Below are positions 10,350 to 20,960 of a DNA stretch of 64,000 nucleotides, one piece after another. Where the stretch lies: the NCBI GenBank assembly GCA_963556255.1, contig OY744606.1, positions 80,441,541-80,505,540 on the forward strand, read 5' to 3'. Each line of letters starts with the position of its first letter. Positions within the stretch are counted from its first letter, which is position 1. Source of the DNA: Allolobophora icterica. Its lineage: Eukaryota > Annelida > Clitellata > Crassiclitellata > Lumbricidae. The notes beneath the pieces are model-generated. The model searched no databases. It was not told the origin of the DNA and saw nothing but the letters and a program-made list of their open reading frames with translations. Position numbers and translations under genes: made by a program.

Positions 10350-10468
10350 GGGGCATGACGTTTTTGCATAGAATAGCAACTCTTGAACAAGAAAACGAGC
10401 CAAGTTTCCAAATCCAGGGGAGCAAATGCCTCCTTGCCCTCTCTCCGGACGCCCAAACGTGGTTGAAG
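10350..10468 (+). CDS. Putative internal exon, weakly PH-domain-like
   Basis: The acceptor is CAGTTTCTAG and the donor AAG|GTAAGT, a strong consensus. The frame codes about 39 residues including SFQIQGSKCLLALSPDAQTWLK. The alternation of hydrophobic residues ending in ...W-L resembles the last strands and C-terminal helix of a pleckstrin-homology domain. This is inference from pattern only; the gene is not recognised. It exits in phase 0 and joins in frame to the next candidate exon at 10544. It lies on the strand opposite the synaptotagmin-like exon. Confidence 0.42.
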
Positions 10469-10543
10469 GTAAGTAGGAGTGCACATTTTGAGGGTTTTTA
10501 CCGGTCAAACAGGCCAGCTAAAATCTAATTCTGAATTTTACAG

Positions 10544-10663
10544 GAACCCAATGCAGCTGATGGAGCAGAGTCAAAGAGTTTGAGCGAGAAGGTGTACGCA
10601 CCACCGGAGAGAAGGATCCGATCGAGCAGTACCAATACCCACTTGCTGAGAACGATTGCAGAG
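10544..10663 (+). CDS. Putative exon following 10350-10468; 3' part overlaps antisense LINE
   Basis: The acceptor is CTGAATTTTACAG and the donor GAG|GTAAGA. It is exactly 120 bp, 40 codons, phase 0 at both ends. It begins EPNAADGAESKSLSEK and ends SSTNTHLLRTIAE. The opposite strand from about 10600 rightwards reads as LINE reverse transcriptase. Either the right half is an exonised antisense LINE, the true donor is earlier (AAG|GTGTAC near 10590), or the exon is coincidental. Confidence 0.28.
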
Positions 10664-12853
10664 GTAAGAAGCTAACCAACTTAATGCAATCTCAGAGACA
10701 CCAAAGAGTTTACTGACTAGAAGGAAGAAGCTGATGGTCGACAGTATTGAAAGCAGCACTAAGGTCAAGATGAGCGCTCTTTAGACACCTTTGAAACGTT
10801 GACGACTGATACTACATAAGAATAGAATACAGCAATTAAAAGGATTAGTTTCATAGTGCCGAATGAATAGTGCTCTCTTCCCGACACCTTTAAAACGTGT
10901 GAACCAAAGATATATAAGGTACAAATCTAGTTGAAGTATGAGATATGTTTCTTGATCCGTGTAAGGAAGAGATATTACGGTTGCGTCTTAAGTTGTTGAT
11001 GTGCAAGTCAGTTTTCTTCAGTAAAGGTGTGACTAAAGCAGATTAAAAACTTGATGGAAAGCAGCCTTCAGTAAAAGACAAGTTGGCCAAATGTGCAATA
11101 AGGTGGGAGAAAAAATCGGAACAGGAGACAAGGAGTGATGCAGGTATAAATTCCATCGGAGAAAACTTAAGGACAATATAATTGAGAGACAAGACCTTCA
11201 AGTAGCCTAAGTAACAGGTGGCACATCGCTAAAGACAGTGCCAGAAAATTCATGGTCAAGCAGTACGTCGATCCATTTGAGATTGGTAGTAAACTGGGCA
11301 ATTAGGCATTTAAGATTGTCAAGTTTATTAACAAAAACCGAAGAGGAGTCAGAATATAGTTTTTTCTCTCCTTCTGAGCGTACGCAGTTTACAGCATCTG
11401 TTGAACGCAGAAGCCGTTGTGAGATGCGCCATCGGTCCTCATGATTCTGAGCACTTTCAAGCTGACGACAGTAGTAAGAGTTCCTGGACTTCTTTATGAG
11501 TTTATTTATACGGCGGCAATGATTACGGTAACACTGTCTGTCCTCTTCAAGGCCTGAACTTTTCCATCTTCGTTCTAGACGGCGACGTTCTCTCTTTGCC
11601 GATATTGCCTCGTCAGAGAGCCATCTTGTGACGGGTTTAGAAGGTCGATGAAGACAGGTGTTAATCGGGGCGACTTTGTTCAGTAAGAGTGTTACAGTTT
11701 CCTTAAGCTGTTCGGCGAATTCATTCGCGTTGTTTGCAGGTGAAGTGAAGAGATCAGAGTCAACAAGCAATTGACTATAATTGAATTGAACAGGATCTAC
11801 GGCTTTGATGTTACGATAGACATGCCTCACCAGTTGACGAGTGCAGTAGGTCTTTAGTTTGCAACGTAGAAGCCTGTGATCTGATAAGAGACCAGCGTCG
11901 CTGACCCGTACATCGTAAACAACAGTCCTGTCGTCATAAGTAGGTTATCTCCTTGAGTCAGTACAAAAATAAACTGACGAAGGCCGAAGATGGCGAAGAT
12001 ATCAACTAAGTCGTCTTTGATAGGGCCTAATTTATGACCATCAGACCCAGGCATGCAATTCAGATCACAGCACAACAGAAGTCTTTCGCCAGCCTCGAGG
12101 TAGTTGGACGAGATCAGAGTTGCGAGATCGTTGTGGAATTCGCCGACTGGACCAGGAGGGCGATAGATGTTGGCGACAGTGATGGATGAAGACGAACTTC
12201 CGAGAAGAACCAGCTGAACTTCATACGAGGAAAAACAAAGCGATTCTGCATGAGGACGGACCTTATTGTCTAATGAGGATTTGTGTATGACATCGAGGCC
12301 ACCACCAGCTATGGACCGACCGGAAGTTCCGTGGTGGTGGACGTGGAGAACGGAGAAACCTTCTGGAACGTGGTCTCTCTTTATGCAGTCCAGTGAGTCG
12401 GCGCAGATCCATGTTTCACACAAAGCCAGGATGTCTAGGTGTTCGTTTTTGATTATGTCGTGTATGATGGCAGATCTGCGGATAGCAGACCGAATGTTAA
12501 AGCTGCCGAAGTTAGGCTAATGGACGCTGTTCTCGATGTCAGCTTCTTAACATGGACTTTCTGTGAAGCTGGGCCTGGATTGCTTTCGACATCTCACGAC
12601 AACAGCAGCAGAAGAGCGACGACTGCAGCGGGCATGGACCGACAAAGCCGAGGTCGAAGAGGCTTGGTCGAGACCATATGAGGGCTAATGTGATGTGTCG
12701 TAGTGCAGAGCTTACTTTTCCAGACAAAGCTTCCGTGTGCAGACCGCTTTCGGCTGACATCCAAAATATCAGCGTACTGCTTCCAGAATGCTGTATGACG
12801 AGATCTGCTCTACTTGTACAGGAGTTCATAGACTGATGACCAGCGACAGTCAC
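10600..12853 (-). pseudogene. Decayed CR1-like LINE (ORF2 remnants)
   Basis: Read right to left on the minus strand. 12853-12539 is an N-terminal region. 12523-11854 is an APE-type endonuclease: FNIRSA near 12500, LCETWI at the E motif, ITVANIYRPPGP, and CDLN where active families have GDFN. 11830-11207 is the endonuclease-RT linker, rich in Arg, with NKLIKKSRNSYY. After a gap filled by hairpin-repeat units, 10770-10600 is an RT fragment with DLSAAFNTVDHQLL, a frameshift, then FGVSEIALSWLASYL and NRSQQV. Stops and frame changes separate the pieces and the middle of RT is missing, so it is dead. Motif style is CR1/L2-like. The RT fragment at 53715-54110 is related. Confidence 0.8.
10771..11206. 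repeat. Type C hairpin-repeat units inside the dead LINE
   Basis: Two units: GAGCGCTCTTTAGACACCTTT at about 10772 and CGACACCTTTAAAACGTGTG near 10883, each followed by an ATATAAGG or ACATAAGA-like word. The rest (10930-11206) shows nothing recognisable. Confidence 0.65.
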
Positions 12854-13535
12854 AACTGACGAATACTTTGCGTAGAAGGTCTTTGTTGTCAGAAAGGCAT
12901 TTTGAATGTGCGTCGCCCATTTTGCTGGATAACGGTCGCATAACGTTAGCAGGCGATAAGAAAGGTTTGTTCAAGTTAAGTTACCATACTCGACGATTCG
13001 GAAGTCCGATTCATAAGCGAAGAAAATAGTAAAATTTTCAAACACTGCGATATAAAAACAAAATAGAAAACACAATAAGCTTGAAAATTTAGAGGCAGTA
13101 CTGAGGTTTTGAGCGCATAAAATCCTTGAGTGCCCATCTTGGCCACCTGGCGACTAACTTCGACGATGCTTGGTGACATCGTGTAACATCAAAGGTCGTT
13201 GAGGTCGATAAGAACAGTTTTCTATATTTCATTGTTGAATATCTTGAAGACTTTTCTGGAACTTCAATAACCTCAGGACTACACAGGGCTTTGAAATATA
13301 TAAAATCGGTGATCACCGTTTTAAAGGTGTCTAAGTTTCTGCGTAATACACGGAAAATCTACGCTATAATTACCATATCCATTATATATTAATAATCGTT
13401 GCCGTTGTTGTTCTCTTAGGTGTCTATCTGTCCATTTATACGGCGTCCAATTAAACATTTAATTGCCGCTGCTGCCACTGCTGTTTAAGAACGGTGCCAA
13501 TCCGAACATTGGATTGAAAATAACAATAATAAAAG
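12854..13535. other. Unassigned with type B and inverted type C units
   Basis: A diverged type B unit lies at about 13165-13215 (GACATCGTGTAACATCAAAGG...GAGGTCGATAAG). An inverted type C hairpin lies at about 13305-13332 (GATCACCGTTTTAAAGGTGTC). No gene is seen. Confidence 0.5.
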
Positions 13536-13538
13536 TCA

Positions 13539-13587
<49 letters not shown>

Positions 13588-13740
13588 AATAATAATAATA
13601 ATAATAAAAGGGGTAGCCGTTCCAGAAATAAAACTAATAATAGGGGTCTAGCCGTTCCAGAATAATAAATTATACTAATAATTTCTAAGTCCCTGAGGAA
13701 ATAAAGTACCTCAGGGCAAAAATAATAATAATATTCCAGC
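13536..13740. repeat. (CAA)n/(AAT)n microsatellite plus duplicated GCCGTTCCAGAA unit
   Basis: (ACA)n at about 13541-13584 runs into (AAT)n. Two copies of TAGCCGTTCCAGAA then follow, about 40 bp apart (13611, 13649). The same word recurs inverted at about 61168 (TTCTGGAACGGCTA). Confidence 0.8.
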
Positions 13741-14211
13741 AGAATTCGGTGGCTCATTAGCGGGGGAAGGCCAGATGCCTCCCCAGGACATTGTCTGAGT
13801 TCTGCTGAGATGGCGCTTTGGACAATAATAACAATGATAGCGTTCGTTATTCGTACTAACAATGATGATAGAAGAATAATTGTAATAATAATCGATATCT
13901 GTTTTGCAGTGACGATTGTATGGATCACACATGTGAACATTGTTACATGAGCATTGTCGGTTCTATTTTAACGACATCTTATGGCAACAACAGCATTTGA
14001 CATCGATTGGATAAAATTTCGTGTCGTTATCACTATGTAAAAACATTGACTGTCCTACTTACAGCCGAAATTATTATTATTCCAAAGTTTAACGTCGTCC
14101 TTTGGCAACAATGGCCGTTGACGACAATTCACAAATACAATTTCTAGAAAACGATAAACTTATAGTGTCCGTATAACACCATGTAAAGGTGTCAAACATA
14201 AGCTTACAATG
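13741..14211. repeat. Repeat-derived stretch with two type B units
   Basis: Type B units lie at about 13967-14010 (TTTTAACGACATCTTATGG...) and 14088-14130 (TTTAACGTCGTCCTTTGGCAAC). A short inverted type C remnant lies near 14180. The segment 13741-13830 (TTCGGTGGCTCATTAGCGGG) looks like an old LINE 3' end but is unassigned. Confidence 0.5.
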
Positions 14212-14831
14212 TCAGTAATGTCACATAACCCAAAGCAACATATCTAATGTTATTTATAATACACATAGCTATAAAATGTTCCGACGCAAACCAAACAGTA
14301 CTTCGCAACTATTGTCACTCGCTAGAAATATTTAAACAACTTCAGACATAAATGCACAGCACATATGATTATAATTATGACATTATATTCCCATTCTATT
14401 ATTGAAATGTTTAATTGATCATTTCTTATTCCTCAGTTCAATGAGATCTTATAGCAATATGTACCACTACAATCATATCATGTATGAAATAGTACCAATC
14501 TCACATACATCATGCATATTAAATGAAACGTATGGTTATACCAAGTACCTTTCCTCAAAGAAACTGCTCAGGTACTAAACACACTCAAGTACAAATCTCA
14601 TCAACCAACAAAGCATAAAATTATATGAGCATAATAACCACAATTGTTTCAAGTTTGATATTAATGCATTCAAGATTGCATTATAATAATGTAATAATTA
14701 ATACAATAAAATAAAATGCACAAGGAAAAGACTAATTAAAATTACAGATAAAAAAATAAAAAAAATAAAAAAAAATAAAATAAATAAAAATAAAATAAAA
14801 CTATTTACATTAGCAAATTTAGCATATCTCT
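14212..14831 (-). other. AT-rich 3' region of the I-clade LINE
   Basis: Follows the ORF2 stop on the minus strand. It contains a long T-rich stretch (A-rich on plus, about 14745-14803). The exact 3' end of the element and its target duplication are not evident to me. Confidence 0.45.
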
Positions 14832-17800
14832 TTACAGAATTTGACCTTTAGTAATTAGTTTAAGTACCCTATACACTTCATTTTGTAATATATTTACTGT
14901 TAAAAGGGTTGAAATAGAAATGTCCCTTTTATACAATTGACATTTATCTCCCAACAACTTCGATATATCTTCTTTTTTACACTCAAGTAGTAAGTGATGA
15001 ATAGTCTCCTTGACCTGACAGGTATCACATAAACCACTTGAATGTCGTTTTATAATAAACAGCCTTTGATTAGTATTCGCGACTCCCAGACGTAACCTAG
15101 AAATTTGGACTTCCTTATGCCTATAGGGTTCTAAATATTTAATATCTGTACTTACAATTGGACAAATAGATTTATAAAAATGACCTCTATTATCGTTAGT
15201 ATATTCTAATTGCCATTTATTTACTATATACAGTTTCATTAAAGTAAAAATTTCTGAAAGTTCAAGATAATTAGTAGAATTAATATGATCAATACTCAGG
15301 GCTTCTTTAGCCAAAGTATCTGCTCGATCATTACCTGTCAGGTCAATGTGACTTGGGATCCAAATAAATCTTATTTGATTGGAATTTAGTCTGTTAATCA
15401 GAGACAATAGTTCATTCAATAAATTAGGTCTAGACTGAGAATAAGACTCCTTAATTGACGTAAGAACACTCAATGAATCAGAAAACAATGCAAATTGACA
15501 ATTCTTATAACATTCGGAGTTTAAAATCCATTTTACAGTTTCTATAATTGCAGTCAACTCTGCTGCATAAATACTGGAGCTATTACATAATCTAAATTTT
15601 TTATCTATATTTAAACTTGGTACTGTAAAGGCAGCAGAAACAAATTCATCTACCTTTGACCCATCAGTATAGATATGTATGTAAGAGTTGTACTTAGAAA
15701 CTAATTCCAAAGCAGATTGCTTTAAATATTCTGGATGATCAGTTTTCTTATTTATTAATTTATTCAAAGTTAAGTCAACCTCTACTTGTTTGTTACACCA
15801 AGGAGGTTCAGATGGGAAAGAAGGGCCAATAATAGACGTATTAAGTGAAGAAAAGAATTCAGAAGTACGAGTATAAATGGAATGCTCCCTACTCTCAGGT
15901 GTCCTAAAAACATTTGTCCAGTGGTTCTCCATTGTTGCTGTATTTATGTGAAATTTATTACCCAAAATTTTAGTCCCACATTTTATTGAATTTTGGAGTC
16001 GTCTTAAATGAAGAGGCAACTCTCCACATTCATTTTGAAGTGCTGCAGCTGCAGTACCCTTAGGGGCTCCACAACATAATCTAAGTGCCTCAGTTTGGAT
16101 ACAAGAGAGTTTATCTAGGTGCGATTTACAAGCAGAAGAATAAGCAACGTCACCATAATCTAAAATAGACCTAATTAATGCCCTATATATGGTTAGGAGA
16201 GTTTTCTTACAAGCTCCCCAACCATAGCCACTGATGGCTCTTATGAGATTTAACCTCTTTTTGCATTTTTCAATGATATAATCAATATGTGGTTTCCAAC
16301 TCAATTTACTGTCAAAAATTACTCCCAAGAATTTGACTTCATTTTCCATTTTAATTTGTTCTTTATCAATTTTAATAGTAATCCTTGACAAATTATTTCT
16401 TTTGGAGAAAAGGACTCCAGTGGTTTTATTAATAGATATTTTAAAACCATTTCTATTACACCAATTTTGTATTAAATTGATCGATAATTGAATTTTACTT
16501 TGTAATATTTTAACATTTCTATGTCCTAAGTAAATAGCACTATCATCAGCAAACAGTGACATCTCTACACCATCCACACCTGCAGCAATATCATTTATCA
16601 TTAGCAAGAATAAAATAGGAGATATTACCGAACCCTGGGGTGTACCATTCTGTTGTATACATTTATCAGAAAGTTCTGCCCCAACTTTCACCTGAAAAGT
16701 TCTATTTGAAAGAAAGTTTTCAATCCAGTTAAATGTATTACCCACTATTCCCAAATTCTGAATTTTATTTAAAAGGGTAGGTACATGTAACATGTCATAT
16801 GCTCTTTCAAAGTCAATGAAAATAGCCAAAACATGTTCTTTATTTTTAATTTTTTTAAGAATATTATCCTGAAGTTTAAGGATTTGATCATTTGTACTTC
16901 TATATTTTCGAAAGCCAGACTGATTTTTTGAAATAAGGTTATTTTTTTCCAAAAACCATTGGAGACGTTTTGTTACCATTGTTTCCATTACTTTACAAAT
17001 CGTTGGAGTCAATGATATAGGTCGATAAGATTCTGGAACCGAGGCGTCTTTATTTGGTTTTAATAATGGTAGAATAATGGCATGATGCCAGTCAGTTGGC
17101 AATTTCCCTTCCTCCCAGATTTCATTATAAAATATTAATAGGGTTTTAAGAGCATTTTTATGAAGATGTTTTAACAACTCATAAGGTAATTTGTCATCAC
17201 CCGGTGACTTATTATTTTTTGCTGATCTTATAGCTTGTTTCAATTCATTAAGATAAAACCTCTCATTTAAGATTTCCATTTCATGAACAGGACTACTGTC
17301 AATTCTATTAGGGTTATTTTGTAAATTATTATCTTTGATATAATTTAAGAATTTTTTACTATAATTTTGGGTACTACTAGTACTTGCATAATTGTTAGCT
17401 AAAAGATTTGCTTTTTCAAGGTTTGTTTCAGCTATTAATTCATTACGATTCAGAGTAGGAATGGAACTATAGGTTGCAATACCATTCATTTTTCTTGCCC
17501 ATGTCCATACAGAGCCCAATTTTGTCTGATCCGTAAGTTCAGAGCAATATGTTTGCCAACAAGTTTTTGCTTCTGTTTTAAGTGTCTGTTTAACTATAGC
17601 CTCTTGTTTCTTGTATTCCAAATAATCATTTAACTCCCTTGTTTTATTCATTTTATTCCTAAACTGATTTCTTTTATAAATGACTTCACTGCATTTATCA
17701 CTCCAATATGGTAAAGGTCTAAATTTTTTATTTTTATTCTTTCTATTTTTTAGATTTTTACTAGGAATTGATTGATTCGCTATAGAAGTAATACAATCTA

Positions 17801-18617
17801 CTAAATTATTGAAATTAGCGTCAACATTTTTATCAACTAAAATATCTCTTGTTATTGAAAATTTACTTAGTTCTTCATAATTCTTCCAATCCGCTTTTTT
17901 TAATTTCCATAGATGCATACTTAAATTATACTCTATTGTGATTTCTTCATTAATAGTAGTTATAGTAGCATAATGATCCGAGCTCATGTTGCTATTGGTG
18001 ACATTATGTCTAGCATTAAGAGCTACATCTTGTGAACATATGCTCAAATCTATAACAGAATTCAAATTTGATTGGTTTGATGTGATACGTGTAGCTTGAC
18101 CTGTATTAAGCACAACTAAATTCTTTTCTGTTAATATTTCTTCTATAATTTCCCCTCTTTTATTTGTCTTAGAACAACCCCATAATTTATTATGAGCATT
18201 AAAATCACCAACAATAATTGATCTTTTATGTGGAAAAATACTCTGAATATCTTCTTTCTTAAATGTATATGAAGGTGTGAAATAAGAATTAAATATTTTT
18301 AAATGATCACTTAAAGTTTTAATTTCAATACCTTGAATTTCAATGTTTGTAACTTCGTCCACATCTAGTACATTAAAGTTTAGGCCCTCTTTTAAGTAAA
18401 TAGCTAAACCCCCCTTTTCATTACTTGAGCAATCTTTTCGTATAATATTGTAGCCATCCAATTTTGGTGATTTAGTTGGATTTTTCAAAAAGGTCTCTTG
18501 CAGACATATCACATCCGGTGGAATGTACGACTTCAATATATAATTCTTAAGTTGGTCTTTATGACCTCGAAAACCACGTGCATTCCATTGAAGAATGGTC
18601 AACGCCATAGTGGACAA
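14832..18617 (-). CDS. LINE ORF2: APE endonuclease, reverse transcriptase, RNase H
   Basis: An intact 1,261-residue frame. Endonuclease spans 1-225 with N12 (QWNARG), E41 (LQETF), D138/N140 (GDFNAHN) and S213-D214-H215. RT spans ~450-800: SGFRKYRST, IDFERAYD, GTPQGSVISP and the catalytic FADD at 689-692. RNase H spans ~980-1105 with D985 (YTDGSK), E1020, D1047 and D1100, plus the PSHIDLTGND motif containing H1090. A C-terminal CX2CX7HX4C cluster is present (LCDTCQVKETIHHLLLEC). These activities nick the target, prime reverse transcription there and remove RNA. The start is ATG at 18617, 9 bases after ORF1 ends, so translation probably depends on reinitiation or readthrough. The relative at 29426-30855 shares this C-terminal half with many substitutions. 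Confidence 0.93.
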   Translation of the reverse strand: MSTMALTILQWNARGFRGHKDQLKNYILKSYIPPDVICLQETFLKNPTKSPKLDGYNIIRKDCSSNEKGGLAIYLKEGLNFNVLDVDEVTNIEIQGIEIKTLSDHLKIFNSYFTPSYTFKKEDIQSIFPHKRSIIVGDFNAHNKLWGCSKTNKRGEIIEEILTEKNLVVLNTGQATRITSNQSNLNSVIDLSICSQDVALNARHNVTNSNMSSDHYATITTINEEITIEYNLSMHLWKLKKADWKNYEELSKFSITRDILVDKNVDANFNNLVDCITSIANQSIPSKNLKNRKNKNKKFRPLPYWSDKCSEVIYKRNQFRNKMNKTRELNDYLEYKKQEAIVKQTLKTEAKTCWQTYCSELTDQTKLGSVWTWARKMNGIATYSSIPTLNRNELIAETNLEKANLLANNYASTSSTQNYSKKFLNYIKDNNLQNNPNRIDSSPVHEMEILNERFYLNELKQAIRSAKNNKSPGDDKLPYELLKHLHKNALKTLLIFYNEIWEEGKLPTDWHHAIILPLLKPNKDASVPESYRPISLTPTICKVMETMVTKRLQWFLEKNNLISKNQSGFRKYRSTNDQILKLQDNILKKIKNKEHVLAIFIDFERAYDMLHVPTLLNKIQNLGIVGNTFNWIENFLSNRTFQVKVGAELSDKCIQQNGTPQGSVISPILFLLMINDIAAGVDGVEMSLFADDSAIYLGHRNVKILQSKIQLSINLIQNWCNRNGFKISINKTTGVLFSKRNNLSRITIKIDKEQIKMENEVKFLGVIFDSKLSWKPHIDYIIEKCKKRLNLIRAISGYGWGACKKTLLTIYRALIRSILDYGDVAYSSACKSHLDKLSCIQTEALRLCCGAPKGTAAAALQNECGELPLHLRRLQNSIKCGTKILGNKFHINTATMENHWTNVFRTPESREHSIYTRTSEFFSSLNTSIIGPSFPSEPPWCNKQVEVDLTLNKLINKKTDHPEYLKQSALELVSKYNSYIHIYTDGSKVDEFVSAAFTVPSLNIDKKFRLCNSSSIYAAELTAIIETVKWILNSECYKNCQFALFSDSLSVLTSIKESYSQSRPNLLNELLSLINRLNSNQIRFIWIPSHIDLTGNDRADTLAKEALSIDHINSTNYLELSEIFTLMKLYIVNKWQLEYTNDNRGHFYKSICPIVSTDIKYLEPYRHKEVQISRLRLGVANTNQRLFIIKRHSSGLCDTCQVKETIHHLLLECKKEDISKLLGDKCQLYKRDISISTLLTVNILQNEVYRVLKLITKGQIL

Positions 18618-18626
18618 AAAATGAAA

Positions 18627-20063
18627 CTACTGTTCTTTATATCTAAATTCTATATCATTATCAAAAAGTAATTTAGACGCTGCATGGCTGATTACAAACT
18701 GTGCCTGTTTTTTTGACTCAGCCTTTGCAATAGTTGCCAATACGCCAAGAACAAAGGACACTTTTATCTTCATAATTGGGTCATAATCTTCTACTGTGTT
18801 ATTCGCTGGCTTGCTGTGATATACTGCCTTGTAATCTTTGTCATTGAATGACAAAAACCTTTTGACTACATCATCAGAAGAGGTTTGTACAGTAGAATTA
18901 ATTTGCACATCAGTTGGTGTTTGTATATCTAATGAAGTATTTATTACTCTTGTTTGGGTTTCTAGTCCAGTTTTAACTTTTGAAGAATAGGTGGAATTGT
19001 TTGTTTTAAGAGCATTGACAGGAACATTCTGATGCTGGACCTCATCAACCTTGACAATAGCATCAGCAAGAGTAACGTTCTGCTCTGCTCTTATTTTCAG
19101 AGCAGATTGAATCTTTAAATACATTGGACAGCTTCTGTGGGCAGCACTATGATTCTGACCACAGTTAGCACATCTTAATTTAGTTTTATCTGGGCAGTCA
19201 ACATAAGAGTGGCTACCACTGCATCTACTGCACACAACTTCTCGTCTGCAAAATAATTTAGAGTGACTAAACATTTGGCAATGATCACATCTCAAAGGTC
19301 TAGGCACAAAAGGATTAATTCTATACCTTCTGCCATTCACTTCCAAAAATTCTGGCAAAACAGTCCCTTTGGGATAAGCAATCAAAGTCGCTTTGCTAAA
19401 TTCGGAATTACCAATTCTATGGATATGATGGGCTCCATTTTCCAATGTTATTTCATTTAAATTCTCTTGACTTTCAAGTAAACCAAAGACTACCCCTTTA
19501 ACAAAGTACTCGTTTTCCTGTCTTTTCACAGGAAGTGGTTTGTTATAAACAGGTTGAGAAGTCAAAGAAAAGGGAATACTAGTCTTCACAGGCTTATCAT
19601 TCAATGATTGTATCTTAAGAAGTTGATTTTTCTGAGCTTCATCTTTAGCAATTATTTTCAGTACACCTTGTTGAGTTACAAAAACCTTGTCAACCTCTCC
19701 CCTGGTCTTCTCAACTATTTCCTTGTTGAGTTGACGAGGCATGTGTTTGAAGTAGTTACGAAGATCATCTTTATGCCCATCTATATACACAGTTCGTGAC
19801 TGAACCTCCCGTAAGAGCTTCTTTTTTTCCTCAGTCAGAGGAGGACGGGATTTATGGTTAATTTTGTTTTCAATAACTTGGTCAGTTATTGATTTATTTA
19901 CATCATTTATCACCTCATTTGTCAACATTGTGGAATTATTCATGGTAATGATCTTCTCTTGTCTTACCATATTTGCATTTGAAACTTCAATCATTTCAAT
20001 ATCACTTAAAACCTGAAAATTTGCATCATCTTGACATGCAGCAGATTCATCAATACATATCAC
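18627..20063 (-). CDS. LINE ORF1 (Gag-like), C-terminal part
   Basis: A 478-codon frame whose start as listed is GTG; coherent coding continues upstream of it to about 20165, so it is not a true start. Three clustered zinc knuckles lie at about residues 258-315: CDHCQMFSHSKLFC, CSRCSGSHSYVDC and CANCGQNHSAAHRSC. This is the hallmark of Gag-like ORF1 in Jockey/I LINEs, which binds the RNA and forms the RNP. The preceding region (PVYNKPLP...IHRIGNSEFSKATLIAYP) is the RRM-like part of such proteins. It is followed after 9 bases by ORF2. Confidence 0.85.
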   Translation of the reverse strand: MICIDESAACQDDANFQVLSDIEMIEVSNANMVRQEKIITMNNSTMLTNEVINDVNKSITDQVIENKINHKSRPPLTEEKKKLLREVQSRTVYIDGHKDDLRNYFKHMPRQLNKEIVEKTRGEVDKVFVTQQGVLKIIAKDEAQKNQLLKIQSLNDKPVKTSIPFSLTSQPVYNKPLPVKRQENEYFVKGVVFGLLESQENLNEITLENGAHHIHRIGNSEFSKATLIAYPKGTVLPEFLEVNGRRYRINPFVPRPLRCDHCQMFSHSKLFCRREVVCSRCSGSHSYVDCPDKTKLRCANCGQNHSAAHRSCPMYLKIQSALKIRAEQNVTLADAIVKVDEVQHQNVPVNALKTNNSTYSSKVKTGLETQTRVINTSLDIQTPTDVQINSTVQTSSDDVVKRFLSFNDKDYKAVYHSKPANNTVEDYDPIMKIKVSFVLGVLATIAKAESKKQAQFVISHAASKLLFDNDIEFRYKEQ

Positions 20064-20071
20064 ATCAACTG

Positions 20072-20662
20072 TTACACATTTCTGAGAAACAGATTTCTCA
20101 GCGCTATCAATGACCGGACTTTTATAAATACTTGTCTTGAGTCTCTTTTCGGGTGTGCTTGTGGGTGGCCATCCATCCTACACCGCCGATCCTGGAGCTT
20201 CTCAGTAGGGACTGCCTTCAAGAAGTCATCTTTAATCAATGTTTTTGTATAATTCCCATTTATCACCAGACCTTGCCGGTTTTCCAATGAATATGATCGT
20301 CTTTTTGCCGTTGACTCAAAGTACGATTCAAAATGTGTGACATTATCATGTCGAAGATTGTCGGAGGAATTACATAAGAAATTTCTCATATCTTCAACAG
20401 AATTTGATTTATAGTTACCACGTTTGTCTTCATCTGCACCTTTACCGTTTATGTTTCCAGAAGTTTCGGCGAAACCCGTTTGGTATGAATCAGTTACACT
20501 GGCTGAAGACGACAAGATTTCCTGGTTTTCAAGTAGTACGTCGGACTTATGTTGATTGTCTGATTTAGGTATATCAAGGATATTCTTTGACATCGAAACA
20601 TCGCCTGCATTTGAAGAGCTCGATGATGTATTGAGAGGTCTCTTTCTCTTGCCTTTTCCCAT
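20072..20662 (-). CDS. LINE ORF1, N-terminal part (frameshifted from 18627-20063)
   Basis: A 196-codon frame opening MGKGKRKRPLN, then Ser/Asp/Asn-rich and probably disordered. Its last ~25 residues (Arg-rich) look non-native. In the alternative frame the same DNA reads coherently into the zinc-knuckle ORF from about 20165. A one-base shift near 20150-20175 is the simplest explanation. It may be a mutation that inactivated this copy, or a recoding site; I see no obvious slippery heptamer. Confidence 0.7.
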   Translation of the reverse strand: MGKGKRKRPLNTSSSSSNAGDVSMSKNILDIPKSDNQHKSDVLLENQEILSSSASVTDSYQTGFAETSGNINGKGADEDKRGNYKSNSVEDMRNFLCNSSDNLRHDNVTHFESYFESTAKRRSYSLENRQGLVINGNYTKTLIKDDFLKAVPTEKLQDRRCRMDGHPQAHPKRDSRQVFIKVRSLIALRNLFLRNV

Positions 20663-20960
20663 TTCAAATTTCTTTTTTGTTGTTGTTTAAAGTTTAGTTT
20701 AAAGTATAAATTCAATATCAGTACGGTACAGATTTCGCGCGTAAATGGCGCGAAAACCGAATTTCTCGATTAACTCGTATTAACTCGTATAATCTCTTGA
20801 TTAACTCGTATAATCCTTTACAATGTTTCGATTATTTCGTATGTAATCAGGCATAATATCGAATCGCATAATTTATCCTGTCTATCAATGTAGAAAACAA
20901 ACTCTCTCGATTCAACGATTCGACGCATCAACTTCTCGACGCCATTTTACAGTCGCCATT

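Larger units (their letters stand above)
14760..20960 (-). mobile_element. Near-complete I-clade (I/Nimb-type) non-LTR retrotransposon
   Basis: Minus strand order: 5' UTR (about 20960-20663), Gag-like ORF1 in two frames (20662-18627), a 9-base gap, ORF2 with endonuclease, RT and RNase H (18617-14832), then an AT-rich 3' end. ORF2 is fully open. RNase H in a two-ORF LINE with zinc-knuckle ORF1 indicates the I group. Boundaries are approximate. Confidence 0.87.
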
